Shown in pieces: positions 1 through 8,200 of a stretch of DNA of 64,000 nt. The DNA is from JAWWOW01 sp033851265 (GTDB lineage: Bacteria > Actinomycetota > Actinomycetes > JAWWOW01), in the NCBI GenBank assembly GCA_033851265.1, contig JAWWOW010000006.1:434001-498000 (forward strand), read 5' to 3'. The notes beneath the pieces were generated by a model that was not told the DNA's origin, did not search any database, and worked only from the letters and a program-made list of their open reading frames with translations. The position numbers and the translations under genes were made by a program. How positions within the stretch are numbered: the stretch's first letter is position 1; the number at the start of each line of letters is the position of its first letter.

Positions 1-1
1 G

Positions 2-859
2 CGCGTCCCGCACATCGTGCTGTGCGTCAACAAGATGGACCTGGTCGACTATGACCAAGATCGGTACGAAGAACTGCGTTCAGAGTTCGGCGACTTCGCC
101 GCCAAGCTCGATGTGGGCGACCTCACGGTGATTCCGGTATCCGCATTGCATGGTGACAACGTCGTTGAGCGGTCCGCGAACATGCCGTGGTACGAAGGTT
201 CATCGCTGCTCCACCACCTCGAGCAAGTGCACATCGCAAGCGACCGCAACCTGATCGACGTGCGCTTCCCCGTGCAGTACGTCGTACGCCCGCTCTCCGA
301 TGAATGGCACGACTACCGGGGATACGCCGGGCAGGTCGCGAGTGGCGTCATGAAGGTCGGCGACGAGGTCATGGTGCTGCCGTCGGGTCTGACCTCGACG
401 ATTGCCGGCATCGACACGTTCGACGGGCCCAAGGACGAGGCCTATCCGCCGATGTCGGTGACGATCCGCCTGGCGGACAACATCGACGTCTCGCGCGGCG
501 ACATGATCTGCCGCGTCGGCAACCAGCCGCAGGTCGGCCAGGACATCGACGCGATGGTCTGCTGGATGAGCGACGAGGTCGAGTTCTCTCCCCGGACTCG
601 TTGGGTGATCAAGCACACGACCAGAACTGCTAAGTGCGTCGTACGCGATGTGTCTTACCGCCTGGACGTCAACTCGTTGCACCGGGACGAAGAAGTCTCA
701 ACGTTGACGCTGAACGAAATCGGCCGCGCGACGTTCCGGGTGACGTCACCGCTGTTTGTTGACGAGTACCGGCGGAACCGCACGACGGGGTCCTTCATCC
801 TCATCGACGAAACAACCGGTACGACGGTCGGCGCCGGCATGATCCTCGGCGTGGCCTAA
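2..859 (+). CDS. cysN: Sulfate adenylyltransferase large subunit (GTPase), 3' part
   Basis: With its small subunit CysD, CysN couples GTP hydrolysis to formation of adenylyl sulfate (APS) from sulfate and ATP in the cytoplasm. The gene enters the window from the left, so the start, P-loop and DxxG motifs are missing. The reading frame is open from base 2. It begins just before the guanine-specificity motif NKMD, followed by the VIPVSALHGDNV segment (G5-like SAL) typical of translation-factor GTPases, then the EF-Tu-like beta-barrel domains 2 and 3. The context agrees: an APS-kinase fusion and cysQ follow within 3 kb. It ends with TAA just before an intergenic palindrome. No C-terminal APS-kinase domain is fused to it, unlike the CysNC proteins of some actinobacteria. 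Confidence 0.95.
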   Translation, partial: RVPHIVLCVNKMDLVDYDQDRYEELRSEFGDFAAKLDVGDLTVIPVSALHGDNVVERSANMPWYEGSSLLHHLEQVHIASDRNLIDVRFPVQYVVRPLSDEWHDYRGYAGQVASGVMKVGDEVMVLPSGLTSTIAGIDTFDGPKDEAYPPMSVTIRLADNIDVSRGDMICRVGNQPQVGQDIDAMVCWMSDEVEFSPRTRWVIKHTTRTAKCVVRDVSYRLDVNSLHRDEEVSTLTLNEIGRATFRVTSPLFVDEYRRNRTTGSFILIDETTGTTVGAGMILGVA

Positions 860-871
860 CCCCCTCCACCC

Positions 872-945
872 CGCGCATTGGGTGAGCTAACCGTCGGCGT
901 ACACCGCAAGTGGTGAACTGCCGCCCGCTAATTCACCAATGGTGA
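872..945. repeat. Intergenic palindromic repeat, copy A
   Basis: This is an imperfect copy of a roughly 75-bp element also seen at 1930-2016, 18059-18135 and 34672-34750. It starts with CGCGCATTGGGTGAGCTAAC and carries an internal AGTGGTGA block. Its right end (TAATTCACCAATGG) is a partial reverse complement of its left end, so it could fold into a long imperfect hairpin. It sits between the convergent genes cysN and the AbiEi-like gene, and it supplies the last codons and stop of the latter. Confidence 0.7.
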
Positions 946-1860
946 AGTGCCGATGCGGCCCAGCCGGCGGCGGCGAGCCCGAATTGTTCGCAGGATGAGC
1001 CTCTCGACCGCCCTCCGATCTCCAAAGATGAACTTGTAGGTCATCCGGACGAAGTCGTGGCCACACGATCGAGCGGTTATCGCCAAAGCGTTGAAGCGCT
1101 GCGTGTCTGCCTCGTGCGCTTCATCGCTGGCGTGGTACTTCGCACCCTCTGGTTCGAATACAACGCCTTCCAAGAGGAAGTCGAAGTACCGCAGGTTTCC
1201 GTCTGCGTCGATCACTGGTACCTGAGCCTGGGGGTACAACTTGAGATCCCACATGATCAGCCGCGTCTTTGATTCACCAGGGGATCCGGATTTGGGATCG
1301 AGACAGACGAACGCCTTCCAGGAGCGTTTTACCCCCCGCTCCCCGGCCAGAAATTCAAGACGCTCAGCGATGCCATCGAGAAATACGATCCGCTTGCGAA
1401 GCGCTGAATCAACCGCAATCACTGCAGTGTCGCGATCGCGTTCCCGCATGAGATCGACGGCAGTGCGCAGCGGACTTGTCACGAGCACACCGTCGATATT
1501 GACGACGTCGCTGGATGGCAACGCCCACCGGTAGAGATGTCCTGCCGGTACATCGAGCCGGCTCTTGTCGGTGCCGGTGAAGTCCATTCGAGGTGGCCGC
1601 ACAAGGTCGAACCCATGGATTGCTGCTGCGAGCTGATGGCTTGCCACAAGTTTCGGGCGTACCAGTTGCACAGCCCTAGCGTGGGTCAATGTGTCGCGTC
1701 CCATGTCCGGCATGAGGTAGACGCCGCGAAACAAACGCGTCCATCCCTCGTCGAGGATGACGCTGTGCATGTCGTCCCAGGTCCAGCCGAGCTCGGTCGC
1801 GTCGCGCGCCAGCAATAGACCGCCCTGGGCCCTCGCGCGCTGATGAAGTGGTGTGTCCAT
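928..1860 (-). CDS. Orphan AbiEi-antitoxin-like / endonuclease-fold protein
   Basis: This 310-aa protein resembles the many orphan actinobacterial proteins annotated as type IV toxin-antitoxin AbiEi-family antitoxins. The N-terminal third (about residues 1-90) has the winged-helix look of that family (LFRGVYLM, LVASHQLAAAIHG). The C-terminal part (about 195-300) resembles a Vsr/DUF559 restriction-endonuclease-like fold: an acidic residue in SGSPGESKTR, then DADGNLRYFDF, then FEPEGAKYH in place of the usual E-x-D/N-G-xx-H. No AbiEii-like toxin gene lies nearby, so a working toxin-antitoxin role is unlikely. The start is the ATG at 1860, without a clear ribosome site. The last codons lie inside intergenic repeat A. 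A second protein of the same general type is at 62481-63476. Confidence 0.75.
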   Translation of the reverse strand: MDTPLHQRARAQGGLLLARDATELGWTWDDMHSVILDEGWTRLFRGVYLMPDMGRDTLTHARAVQLVRPKLVASHQLAAAIHGFDLVRPPRMDFTGTDKSRLDVPAGHLYRWALPSSDVVNIDGVLVTSPLRTAVDLMRERDRDTAVIAVDSALRKRIVFLDGIAERLEFLAGERGVKRSWKAFVCLDPKSGSPGESKTRLIMWDLKLYPQAQVPVIDADGNLRYFDFLLEGVVFEPEGAKYHASDEAHEADTQRFNALAITARSCGHDFVRMTYKFIFGDRRAVERLILRTIRARRRRLGRIGTSPLVN

Positions 1861-1929
1861 GGCCGACGAGGATGCGGGCTGGAAGCCAGTCGTGGCGGGC
1901 TTGACCGCGAACCTGTGGACGGCTGGATT

Positions 1930-2016
1930 GTCTCCGGTAGTTCACCAGCGGTGATCCACCCAGCGGTACGACGTGTGAGTGGTGAGCTGCTGGCGGCTAG
2001 GTCACCCAGTGCGCGG
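1930..2016. repeat. Intergenic palindromic repeat, copy B
   Basis: The right half (about 1970-2016, with GAGTGGTGAGCTGCTGGCGG then GTCACCCAGTGCG) matches copy D at 34672-34750 closely, base for base over about 45 bp. The left half (TAGTTCACCAGCGGTGATCC) is much more diverged. Unlike the other three copies it lies between two genes on the same (minus) strand, the AbiEi-like gene and the cysC-like gene. Confidence 0.6.
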
Positions 2017-2025
2017 GGGCGGCGT

Positions 2026-2048
2026 GGGGTGGGGTGGGGTGGGGTGGG
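2026..2048 (+). repeat. (GGGGT)n tract, G-quadruplex motif
   Basis: Four perfect tandem GGGGT units are followed by GGG, giving at least four G4 runs separated by single T residues. This is a textbook intramolecular G-quadruplex sequence on the plus strand. It lies 13 bp beyond the stop codon of the minus-strand cysC-like gene, in the template strand for that transcript, and directly after repeat copy B. Confidence 0.8.
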
Positions 2049-2061
2049 TTTGGCGCGGGGG

Positions 2062-3381
2062 TTAGCGGTCGAGGTAACCCCGGGTCCTGAGGTATGCGAG
2101 CACCTGTTCGGCTGCGTCGTTCGCGGTGCCTTCTGTTGTGTCGAGGACGAGCTCGGCGTCGTCGGGTGTCTCGTAGGGATCAGAGATCCCGGTGAACGCG
2201 GGCAAGTCACCGGCCCGGGCCCGTGCATAGAGACCTTTGCGGTCGCGCGCCTCGCACACGTCCAACGGCGTCGCAACGTGGACGAGGACGAACACGCCGT
2301 ACTGCTCCACCATCGCGCGCACAGCTTTTCGGGTTTCGTCGTACGGCGCGATCGGTGCGCAGATGGCAACGCCGCCGTGGCGGGTCACCTCGGCCGCGAC
2401 GTACCCGATCCGCCGGATGTTCAGGTCACGGTGCTCGCGCGAGAACGTCAGCTCCGACGACAAGTTGCGGCGTACGACGTCACCGTCGAGCAACGTCACT
2501 CGACGTGGACCGATCTCGAGCAGCCGCGCCGCAACCGCCTTTGCCACCGTCGACTTGCCCGACCCGGAGAAGCCCGTGAAGAACAGCGTCAACCCCACTC
2601 GCACCGGCGGCGGTCGCAACGCGGCGAGCTCGGCGGCGACAGCCGGCGGCAAGGTCGCCATCCGTGCCGCTGGCAGCTTGACGACTGTGAGCCCCGCAGT
2701 GTCCGGCGGCGGGTCGCCGTCGATCGCCAGATGGGTCGCTCCGTAGTTGCGCGCAATCCGCGCGCTAGCAGCGGCGTCGTTCGGATTCGGCGTCAACGCG
2801 AGCACGAAGGAGTCCGCGCCCAGGTCCTCCTCGAGAACACCAGCGACGAGTACGGCGCTGCGCGCACGGGCGTACCACTCGAGGTCGCCGACCTGGTGCG
2901 CTCCATGTAGTGGTTGCAGCAACAACGGCGCACTCAGCTCGCGTGCTTGTGCGATCAACGCGTCGACCTGCTCCTGAGTCACGACATGCGTTGGTTGGTA
3001 GGCGAGCAACCGAGTCCAACCCCGGTCCGCAGCCAGCTTGCGTACGTCGTCCGGCGTTAGCCGGTGCGCGCGAAAGTCGTGATGCGTGACGCCTTCGACC
3101 GGTCGTAGCTCACCCGCCACGAGTCGCGAGTCGCCATCACTCCACGCGTCAGTGACGTCCAGCGCGGCGACGGTCGCACCTTCGTCATCGCGCAAGGCGA
3201 GCGTCGAGCCTGGGCCGGCATCCATCGCGACCGCCAGTGGCTCCTCGCGTGTGAACCCCGCACGCGGAGCTAGCGCACCGGTCAGCAGCAACTCCACCGT
3301 GAGCATCTCGCCAGGTGTGAGCACGTGACCTGGCCAATCCGCGGCGGCCCGGCGAAGGGCAGCGTCGTCGGCGGCGGTCAC
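2062..3381 (-). CDS. cysC: Adenylylsulfate kinase with N-terminal sulfurylase-like domain
   Basis: This 439-aa fusion is predicted to phosphorylate APS to PAPS. The C-terminal domain (about 260-439) is a complete APS kinase: P-loop GFSGSGKST at 270-278, LLDGDVVRRNL, SREHRDLNIRRIG and the DRKGLYARARAG lid. Residues 1-250 look like a bacterial or fungal-type ATP sulfurylase (LLQPLHGAHQVGDLEWYARA, RNYGATHLAI), but the catalytic QxRNPxHxxH motif reads AYQPTHVVTQEQ and the following loop reads LTPNPNDA. Sulfurylase activity is therefore probably lost, and CysN of the neighbouring gene would do that step. The start is the GTG at 3381, preceded by GGAG-type sites. The gene is divergent from cysQ with a 63-bp gap, so the promoters probably face each other. 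Confidence 0.9.
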   Translation of the reverse strand: MTAADDAALRRAAADWPGHVLTPGEMLTVELLLTGALAPRAGFTREEPLAVAMDAGPGSTLALRDDEGATVAALDVTDAWSDGDSRLVAGELRPVEGVTHHDFRAHRLTPDDVRKLAADRGWTRLLAYQPTHVVTQEQVDALIAQARELSAPLLLQPLHGAHQVGDLEWYARARSAVLVAGVLEEDLGADSFVLALTPNPNDAAASARIARNYGATHLAIDGDPPPDTAGLTVVKLPAARMATLPPAVAAELAALRPPPVRVGLTLFFTGFSGSGKSTVAKAVAARLLEIGPRRVTLLDGDVVRRNLSSELTFSREHRDLNIRRIGYVAAEVTRHGGVAICAPIAPYDETRKAVRAMVEQYGVFVLVHVATPLDVCEARDRKGLYARARAGDLPAFTGISDPYETPDDAELVLDTTEGTANDAAEQVLAYLRTRGYLDR

Positions 3382-3444
3382 GATTGCTCCCTCTCCTGGA
3401 CGGGACCTGACACGGACATGCGAAGTCTCGGGAAGGATAGGCGT

Positions 3445-4209
3445 ATGACGGCCCACACTGATCTGTCCGACCACGCCCTTGCCGCGGCGCTTGCGCACGA
3501 GTCCGGTGACTTGTTGCTGCAGCTTCGCAAGAGCGCGAGCGACCGAGACCCCAAGCAACTGCGCGACGACGGCGACCGGCTCTCGCACGAGCATCTCGCT
3601 GCCGCGCTTGCCAGTGCACGACCCGACGACGCGGTGCTTTCCGAGGAGGGCAAAGACGATCACGTACGCCTTGACGCCAACCGCGTCTGGATCGTCGACC
3701 CACTCGACGGCACCCGCGAGTACGGCGAGGACGGCCGCGTCGACTGGGCGGTGCACGTTGCGTTGTGGCAGGGCGGTGACCTTGTTGCCGGCGCCGTCGC
3801 ACTTCCAGCGCGCGACATGGTGCTGTCGACCGGCGAGCCTCCCGTGTTGCCTGCGCCGTACGGCGGACCACCGCGGTTGCTCGTCAGCCGCACTCGCCCA
3901 CCCGGGCTGGTCAGTGATGTCGCTGACCAGATCGGCGGTGAGCTCGTCCCGCTGGGGTCTGCCGGCGCCAAGGCGATGGCGGTCGCCCTCGGTGAGGCGG
4001 AGATCTACCTGCACGCCGGCGGTCAGTACGAGTGGGACTCGGCCGCACCCGTCGCTGTCGCGCTTTCCGCCGGACTGCACTGCTCGCGTGTCGATGGCAG
4101 TCCGCTGATCTACAACCGCGAAGACCCGTTGTTGCCCGACTTGCTGATTTGCCGACCGGAGTACGCCGACGCCGTACTCGAAGCGGTCGCGAAAACAGGC
4201 CTGTCGTAG
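3445..4209 (+). CDS. cysQ: 3'(2'),5'-bisphosphate nucleotidase (PAP phosphatase)
   Basis: A 254-aa member of the Mg-dependent inositol monophosphatase family. The metal-binding motifs are clear: LSEEGKDD (E), VDPLDGTREY (DPLDGT) and a C-terminal QYEWDSAAP (WD). The location, divergent from the APS-kinase fusion and near cysN, points to CysQ, which removes the 3' phosphate from PAP/PAPS and limits their toxicity during sulfate assimilation. The ATG at 3445 is chosen because GGAAGGA ends 7 bp upstream. The frame stays open upstream but there it overlaps the divergent gene's start. Confidence 0.92.
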   Translation: MTAHTDLSDHALAAALAHESGDLLLQLRKSASDRDPKQLRDDGDRLSHEHLAAALASARPDDAVLSEEGKDDHVRLDANRVWIVDPLDGTREYGEDGRVDWAVHVALWQGGDLVAGAVALPARDMVLSTGEPPVLPAPYGGPPRLLVSRTRPPGLVSDVADQIGGELVPLGSAGAKAMAVALGEAEIYLHAGGQYEWDSAAPVAVALSAGLHCSRVDGSPLIYNREDPLLPDLLICRPEYADAVLEAVAKTGLS

Positions 4210-4239
4210 CCGGTCGGAGCAACCGGCCAGGTCTTAGCC

Positions 4240-4266
4240 CGAATGCCAGGCCAGACGGGGCATTCG
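4240..4266 (+). terminator. Hairpin after cysQ
   Basis: An 8-bp perfect stem (CGAATGCC / GGCATTCG) with an 11-nt loop lies 30 bp after the cysQ stop. A weaker 6-bp stem (GCCGGT / ACCGGC at 4209-4227) precedes it. There is no U-tract, as is common for actinobacterial terminators. Confidence 0.45.
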
Positions 4267-4351
4267 CTGCACCCCCTCACCCGTTCGCAGCCTGCGCCCT
4301 CGTCGTGCTGACGCCGATTTCTATGTAGTGGACGCGCAAGGAAAAATCCCG

Positions 4352-4480
4352 ATGCCCCGCAGTGTGATGGGCATGCTCGCAGCGGGCGTACCGCTGACGC
4401 TGCTGGCTGACCTTGTCGCGCCTCCGATCAGCATCGAGGTCCTCGTCCGTGAGGGTCCGATCGATCCGCTCTTCGCCTAG
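4352..4480 (+). CDS. Small hydrophobic protein, 42 aa
   Basis: ATG at 4352 is preceded by AAGGA 9 bp upstream, and the frame runs to TAG at 4480, 22 bp before the Fur-family gene. The protein starts MPRSVMGMLAAGVPLTLLAD: a hydrophobic N-terminal helix of about 18 residues, then VAPPISIEVLVREG and an acidic, proline-containing end. I recall similar very short hydrophobic proteins in other actinobacteria, but no function. It is a candidate membrane-associated small protein, possibly co-transcribed with the downstream metalloregulator. Its ribosome site and sensible codon pattern argue for a real gene. Confidence 0.6.
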   Translation: MPRSVMGMLAAGVPLTLLADLVAPPISIEVLVREGPIDPLFA

Positions 4481-4502
4481 GGAAACGGCCTAAACTCGCC
4501 GC

Positions 4503-4985
4503 GTGGCGCACGCGCACGGCAACACAAAGCCTGGTGCCCAAACAGGGGCAGCCAAGCGCGTGACCGAGCCGAACCCCGATCTCCGCGCCGAGCTTCGCGC
4601 ACAGGGTTACCGGCTCACCCCGCAGCGCCAGCTGGTGCTCGAAGCCGTCACCTCGCTCGGGCATGCGACGCCCGAGGAAGTCGCGGCGGCGGTACAGCGA
4701 ACTGCAAGCGGGGTCAATCTCTCCACCGTCTACCGCACGCTCGACCTACTCGAGCAGATCGGTCTGGTGAGCCACACGCACCTGGGGCACGGCGCGTCGA
4801 CGTACCACTCGGTCGTGGAGACCGAGCACGTTCATCTCGTCTGCCGCGAGTGCGGTGGTGTCACCGAGGCGGACCCCGAGGTCGTGTCTGGCGTTGTCGA
4901 TCGACTGGACGGCGAGTTGGGTTTTCAGGCTGACGTGCGACATCTCGCAGTTTTCGGGACCTGCCAGGCCTGCCGCGCCGAGTGA
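4503..4985 (+). CDS. Fur-family metalloregulator
   Basis: A 160-aa Fur-superfamily repressor. The winged helix is at about residues 25-100 (GYRLTPQRQLVLEAV, TVYRTLDLLEQIGLVSH), followed by the dimerisation domain with HVHLVCRECG and a second CQAC pair near the C-terminus. The two CxxC pairs would form the structural zinc site. The sequence does not tell Fur, Zur and Nur apart with certainty; a zinc- or iron-responsive repressor is the natural reading. Start GTG at 4503; the first 20 or so residues (HAHGNTKPGAQ) are low-complexity. Likely downstream partner of the 42-aa gene at 4352. Confidence 0.88.
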   Translation: MAHAHGNTKPGAQTGAAKRVTEPNPDLRAELRAQGYRLTPQRQLVLEAVTSLGHATPEEVAAAVQRTASGVNLSTVYRTLDLLEQIGLVSHTHLGHGASTYHSVVETEHVHLVCRECGGVTEADPEVVSGVVDRLDGELGFQADVRHLAVFGTCQACRAE

Positions 4986-5089
4986 CGGAAGCGCCGCTTG
5001 CTCGTTTAACCCCTCGTGTCGGTCAAGGCCATGGGCCGCACGACCGACCACGATAAGAGCGCACCCTGCCCGGACTAGGGAGTTTGTTG

Positions 5090-7012
5090 ATGATTCGCAC
5101 GGTTCGCCAGCGGCTTGCCGCCACGGCGCTGCTGGCTACCGCCCTCGTCGCGGGCGGTTTGCCCGTTCTGACCGGTACCGCGCATGCGGCCACGATCACC
5201 CCGACCCCGAGCACCGTTGAAAACGACGCGCCGCACACGTTCACGATCAACAACGCGACCGCGCCGCTGCTCGTGAACGGCGCAACGCTCACCAAGTCCG
5301 GCGATCCGACCGTCACGATCACGGCCACCACCACGACGTCGACGGCCAACCAGGTCAAGGCGACGTTCCCGCTCTATCGGGCACTTCCCGGCAAGTACAA
5401 CTTGGCGCTCAACGGAGTTGCCGCCAACTCCTGCTCGAGCTGCGTGACCATCGTCGGGCTAGATGCCGCCCTGGACCTGACCACACCGGCGAAGGTCTTC
5501 CCCGGTGACCCTGACCGTGCGCTCGGATCGGTCCATCTGTCCAACCCGCTGCGCGGCGCGAAATACGCCAAGGGCCGGATACAGCTGACGTTCTCCAGCG
5601 TCGCGAACCTCAAGAACACGCAGTTCTTCGTGTACGACGCGACCAACAGTGCGAGCCCGCAGCAGATTGATCTGACCCCCACGAATGGAACGCTCGTTGG
5701 CTATGTCGGCCCTGCTAGCGGAACTGTCGTCGATCAGGGCTACGACGTCACGACGCCCTTGCAGTTCCGGCTGACGACGGGCTCACCGTCGGGGACGTTG
5801 CATGTTCTCGCGGAGTTCGGTGACGCCGCCGCCGACGGCACGTTGACGAATGTGTACGCGAGCGAAGCGACGAACATCGTGCTGCCTGCTTACAGCAAGG
5901 GTTCGGTGTTCCAGGCGACGAACCCGATGCGGGTGCTCGACACTCGGCTGCCGTCGCAGGGACCGGCCTTGGCCGCGGGGGAGGCACGGACGTTCAACCT
6001 TTCCACTCTCCTTCCCGATGCGACCGCTGTCCTGCTCAATGTGACGACTCGCTCGGACACGCAATTCGGCACCGTGACCGTTTATCCGCTGGGGGCCAAT
6101 CCAAGTAAGGGCGAAGGCAACGTCGCCTACCGTCCCGGGCGCAGCATCTCCAACTTTGTTTCGTCCCCATTGAGCGATGACCGCAAGCTGGTCATCCGCA
6201 ACAACGGCACGTCAACCGTGAACGTCATGGTGGATGTCGAGGGCTACTACACAAACAAGAACAGCATCCCGGGTTCGACGTACACGCCGGTGGTGCAGAA
6301 GCGACTGCTGGATACGCGGCAAAGCCCCAACACGGTCGTTCAACCGGGCCAGGCACTCACCGTCACTCCCGCGGGTCTACCGGCCAACACGACCGCCATC
6401 GCCGTGAACATCATCGTGCTGAGCCCATCGACGTACGGATCCGTGACCGCGTACCCGAAGGGTGCGTCACGGCCCGTCGCCGCCACGTCCGTGAACTTCC
6501 CGGCTAGCCGGGCGGTGAACAACTTCGCTGTCGTGAAGCTCGGTGGCTCGCCAGCAGGCATCACTGTGCGCAACGACAGTGCGGGAACCCTGCACATCCT
6601 CGTCGACATGTACGGGTACTTCGCGCCGACCGGGGGCGCCGTCTTCCACCCGACGGCCATCACTCGCGCAATCGACACCCGTGACGGCACCGGCACGGTC
6701 AAGGCTCCCTTGCCCGGCCGCGGCGGACGCACGATCTCGCTTGCCGGGAAGGGCGGCGTTCCCATCAGCGGAGCCACCTTCGTCCAGCTGAACGTCACCG
6801 CCGTCAACCCAGCAGGCAGCGGAAACCTGGTGGTGTTCCCTGGCGATGCGCCGATGCCGCCAGCCGGGACGAGCCTCTACTTCGTTGGCGAGAACTCAGC
6901 CAGCACCATCTTCGTCAGGCTGCCGGCGAACGGGCTGATCACCTTCAGCAACACGGGCGCGACCTCGGTCGAGCTGGTCGTGGATGTGCTGGGCTGGGGC
7001 AACGTCGAGTAG
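5090..7012 (+). CDS. Secreted surface protein with three beta-rich repeats
   Basis: A 640-aa exported protein. The ATG at 5090 follows AGGGAG with 7-bp spacing. A Sec signal peptide runs to AHA-A at about residue 33 (LAATALLATALVAGGLPVL). A first, unique region (about 35-265) contains one CSSC pair. Three related modules of about 120-130 aa follow, each with R-V/L-L-DTR near its start, LNVT/VNI in the middle and V.VDV.GYY or VVDVLGWG at its end (ends near residues 390, 510 and 640). Such modules recur in actinobacterial secreted proteins, often attached to peptidases or amidases, and are presumed to be adhesive or carbohydrate-binding. No catalytic domain or sorting signal is visible here. 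Confidence 0.8.
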   Translation: MIRTVRQRLAATALLATALVAGGLPVLTGTAHAATITPTPSTVENDAPHTFTINNATAPLLVNGATLTKSGDPTVTITATTTTSTANQVKATFPLYRALPGKYNLALNGVAANSCSSCVTIVGLDAALDLTTPAKVFPGDPDRALGSVHLSNPLRGAKYAKGRIQLTFSSVANLKNTQFFVYDATNSASPQQIDLTPTNGTLVGYVGPASGTVVDQGYDVTTPLQFRLTTGSPSGTLHVLAEFGDAAADGTLTNVYASEATNIVLPAYSKGSVFQATNPMRVLDTRLPSQGPALAAGEARTFNLSTLLPDATAVLLNVTTRSDTQFGTVTVYPLGANPSKGEGNVAYRPGRSISNFVSSPLSDDRKLVIRNNGTSTVNVMVDVEGYYTNKNSIPGSTYTPVVQKRLLDTRQSPNTVVQPGQALTVTPAGLPANTTAIAVNIIVLSPSTYGSVTAYPKGASRPVAATSVNFPASRAVNNFAVVKLGGSPAGITVRNDSAGTLHILVDMYGYFAPTGGAVFHPTAITRAIDTRDGTGTVKAPLPGRGGRTISLAGKGGVPISGATFVQLNVTAVNPAGSGNLVVFPGDAPMPPAGTSLYFVGENSASTIFVRLPANGLITFSNTGATSVELVVDVLGWGNVE

Positions 7013-7047
7013 GCGCAACGGTTGAGCGGCACGCCTACTCTGGATGA

Positions 7048-8103
7048 GTGACCAATCCGCTGCTCACGCACGAGGGTGCGGTACCGGCTGATCAGCCGGA
7101 CGACGGGCCCAATGGCGTTGCTGCGCACTACGGCGATCCGTTACGCGAGCAACGGCACCTCGAGCAGGCGTCGGGGTGGATCGACCGGAGCAACCGGGGC
7201 GTGCTGCGCTTGGCCGGACCGGACCGGCTGTCCTGGCTACACAGCCTGTCAACGCAGCACGTCGAACAGCTTGCTGCCGGCGACGGCGCGCAGACGCTGA
7301 TCCTCTCGCCCCAAGGCCATGTCGAGCATCACCTCGTGCTGGCTGATGACGGCGAGTTCACCTGGATCGACGTCGAACCAGGGATGGTCACCGCACTCGG
7401 TGAGTTCCTCGAGTCGATGCGCTTCATGCTGCGGGTCGAACCCGTCGACCTCTCTGATGCGTACGCACTGCTGTCGGTACTCGGACCACAAACAGATGCG
7501 GCACTTGCAGCGAGCAACTTCATCGTCGGTGACGCCGACTACGACGTGTCGACAACGGACGGCATCGTCGTACGCCGAATGCCTGGCGGCGGTGTCGACC
7601 TGATCGTCCCGCGGGGCAAAGTCGAGAACGTTGTGGACGCACTCGAGCAAGCCGGTGCACAGCCAGCGGGAATGTGGGCATACGAAGCGTTGCGCGTTGC
7701 CGCGCGGCGCCCGCGGCTCGGTCTCGACACTGACCACCGCACGCTGCCGCACGAGGTTGGCTGGATCGAAACGGCTGTGCACCTCAACAAAGGGTGCTAC
7801 CGCGGACAGGAAACCGTCGCGCGTGTTCATAACCTCGGTCGTCCACCGCGTCGGCTCGTGTTTCTCCATCTTGATGGCAGCGACGAGCAGTTACCGGCCC
7901 ATGGCACGCCCGTGACGCGCGATGGCGATCCCGTTGGTTTCGTTGGTACGGCGGCGCGGCACTACGAGCTCGGACCGATTGCGCTGGCACTGATCAAACG
8001 CTCGACGCCCATCGATGCAACGTTGATGGTGAACGGCTCGGAAGCCACCACTGAGGTCATCGTCGACCCGGATGCCGGGCTGCACGTGCGGTCGACCCTC
8101 TAG
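7048..8103 (+). CDS. ygfZ: YgfZ/GcvT-type folate-binding protein
   Basis: A 351-aa member of the aminomethyltransferase-like family that helps assemble or repair iron-sulfur proteins using a folate. The YgfZ signature is intact as NKGCYRGQETVARVHNLG (K-G-C-Y-x-G-Q-E), with the reactive cysteine. The N-terminal part holds the folate-binding fold (GVLRLAGPDRLSWLHSLSTQ, GHVEHHLVLADDG). The catalytic residues of GcvT for glycine cleavage are not expected and no gcvH/gcvP lies nearby. Start GTG at 7048. It is convergent with the DUF4388 gene, and a duplicated hairpin lies between the two stop codons. Confidence 0.92.
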   Translation: MTNPLLTHEGAVPADQPDDGPNGVAAHYGDPLREQRHLEQASGWIDRSNRGVLRLAGPDRLSWLHSLSTQHVEQLAAGDGAQTLILSPQGHVEHHLVLADDGEFTWIDVEPGMVTALGEFLESMRFMLRVEPVDLSDAYALLSVLGPQTDAALAASNFIVGDADYDVSTTDGIVVRRMPGGGVDLIVPRGKVENVVDALEQAGAQPAGMWAYEALRVAARRPRLGLDTDHRTLPHEVGWIETAVHLNKGCYRGQETVARVHNLGRPPRRLVFLHLDGSDEQLPAHGTPVTRDGDPVGFVGTAARHYELGPIALALIKRSTPIDATLMVNGSEATTEVIVDPDAGLHVRSTL

Positions 8104-8200
8104 CCGCTGTATCACTGGTCGGGCCGTAGGGACGGCCCTCCGCGGCTTTGCTAGCCGCTGTATCACTGGTCGGGCCGTAGGACGGCCCTCCGCGGCTTTG
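8100..8200. terminator. Tandemly duplicated terminator hairpin
   Basis: Two nearly identical tandem copies (8100-8150, 51 bp; 8151-8200, 50 bp, one G shorter) each contain the hairpin GGGCCGTAGGGACGGCCC or its one-base deletion. A partial third copy (CTAGCCGCC) begins at 8201. The array fills exactly the space between the stop codons of the convergent genes ygfZ and the DUF4388 gene; each unit starts with CTAG, which supplies the TAG stops on both sides. A bidirectional terminator is the natural reading. Confidence 0.75.

Noticed and set aside
928..1860. Abortive-infection toxin-antitoxin system
   Set aside because: Only the AbiEi-like component is present; no AbiEii nucleotidyltransferase is adjacent on either side.
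3382..4080. N-terminal extension of the APS-kinase fusion
   Set aside because: It is antisense to cysQ and the GTG at 3381 has a good ribosome site.
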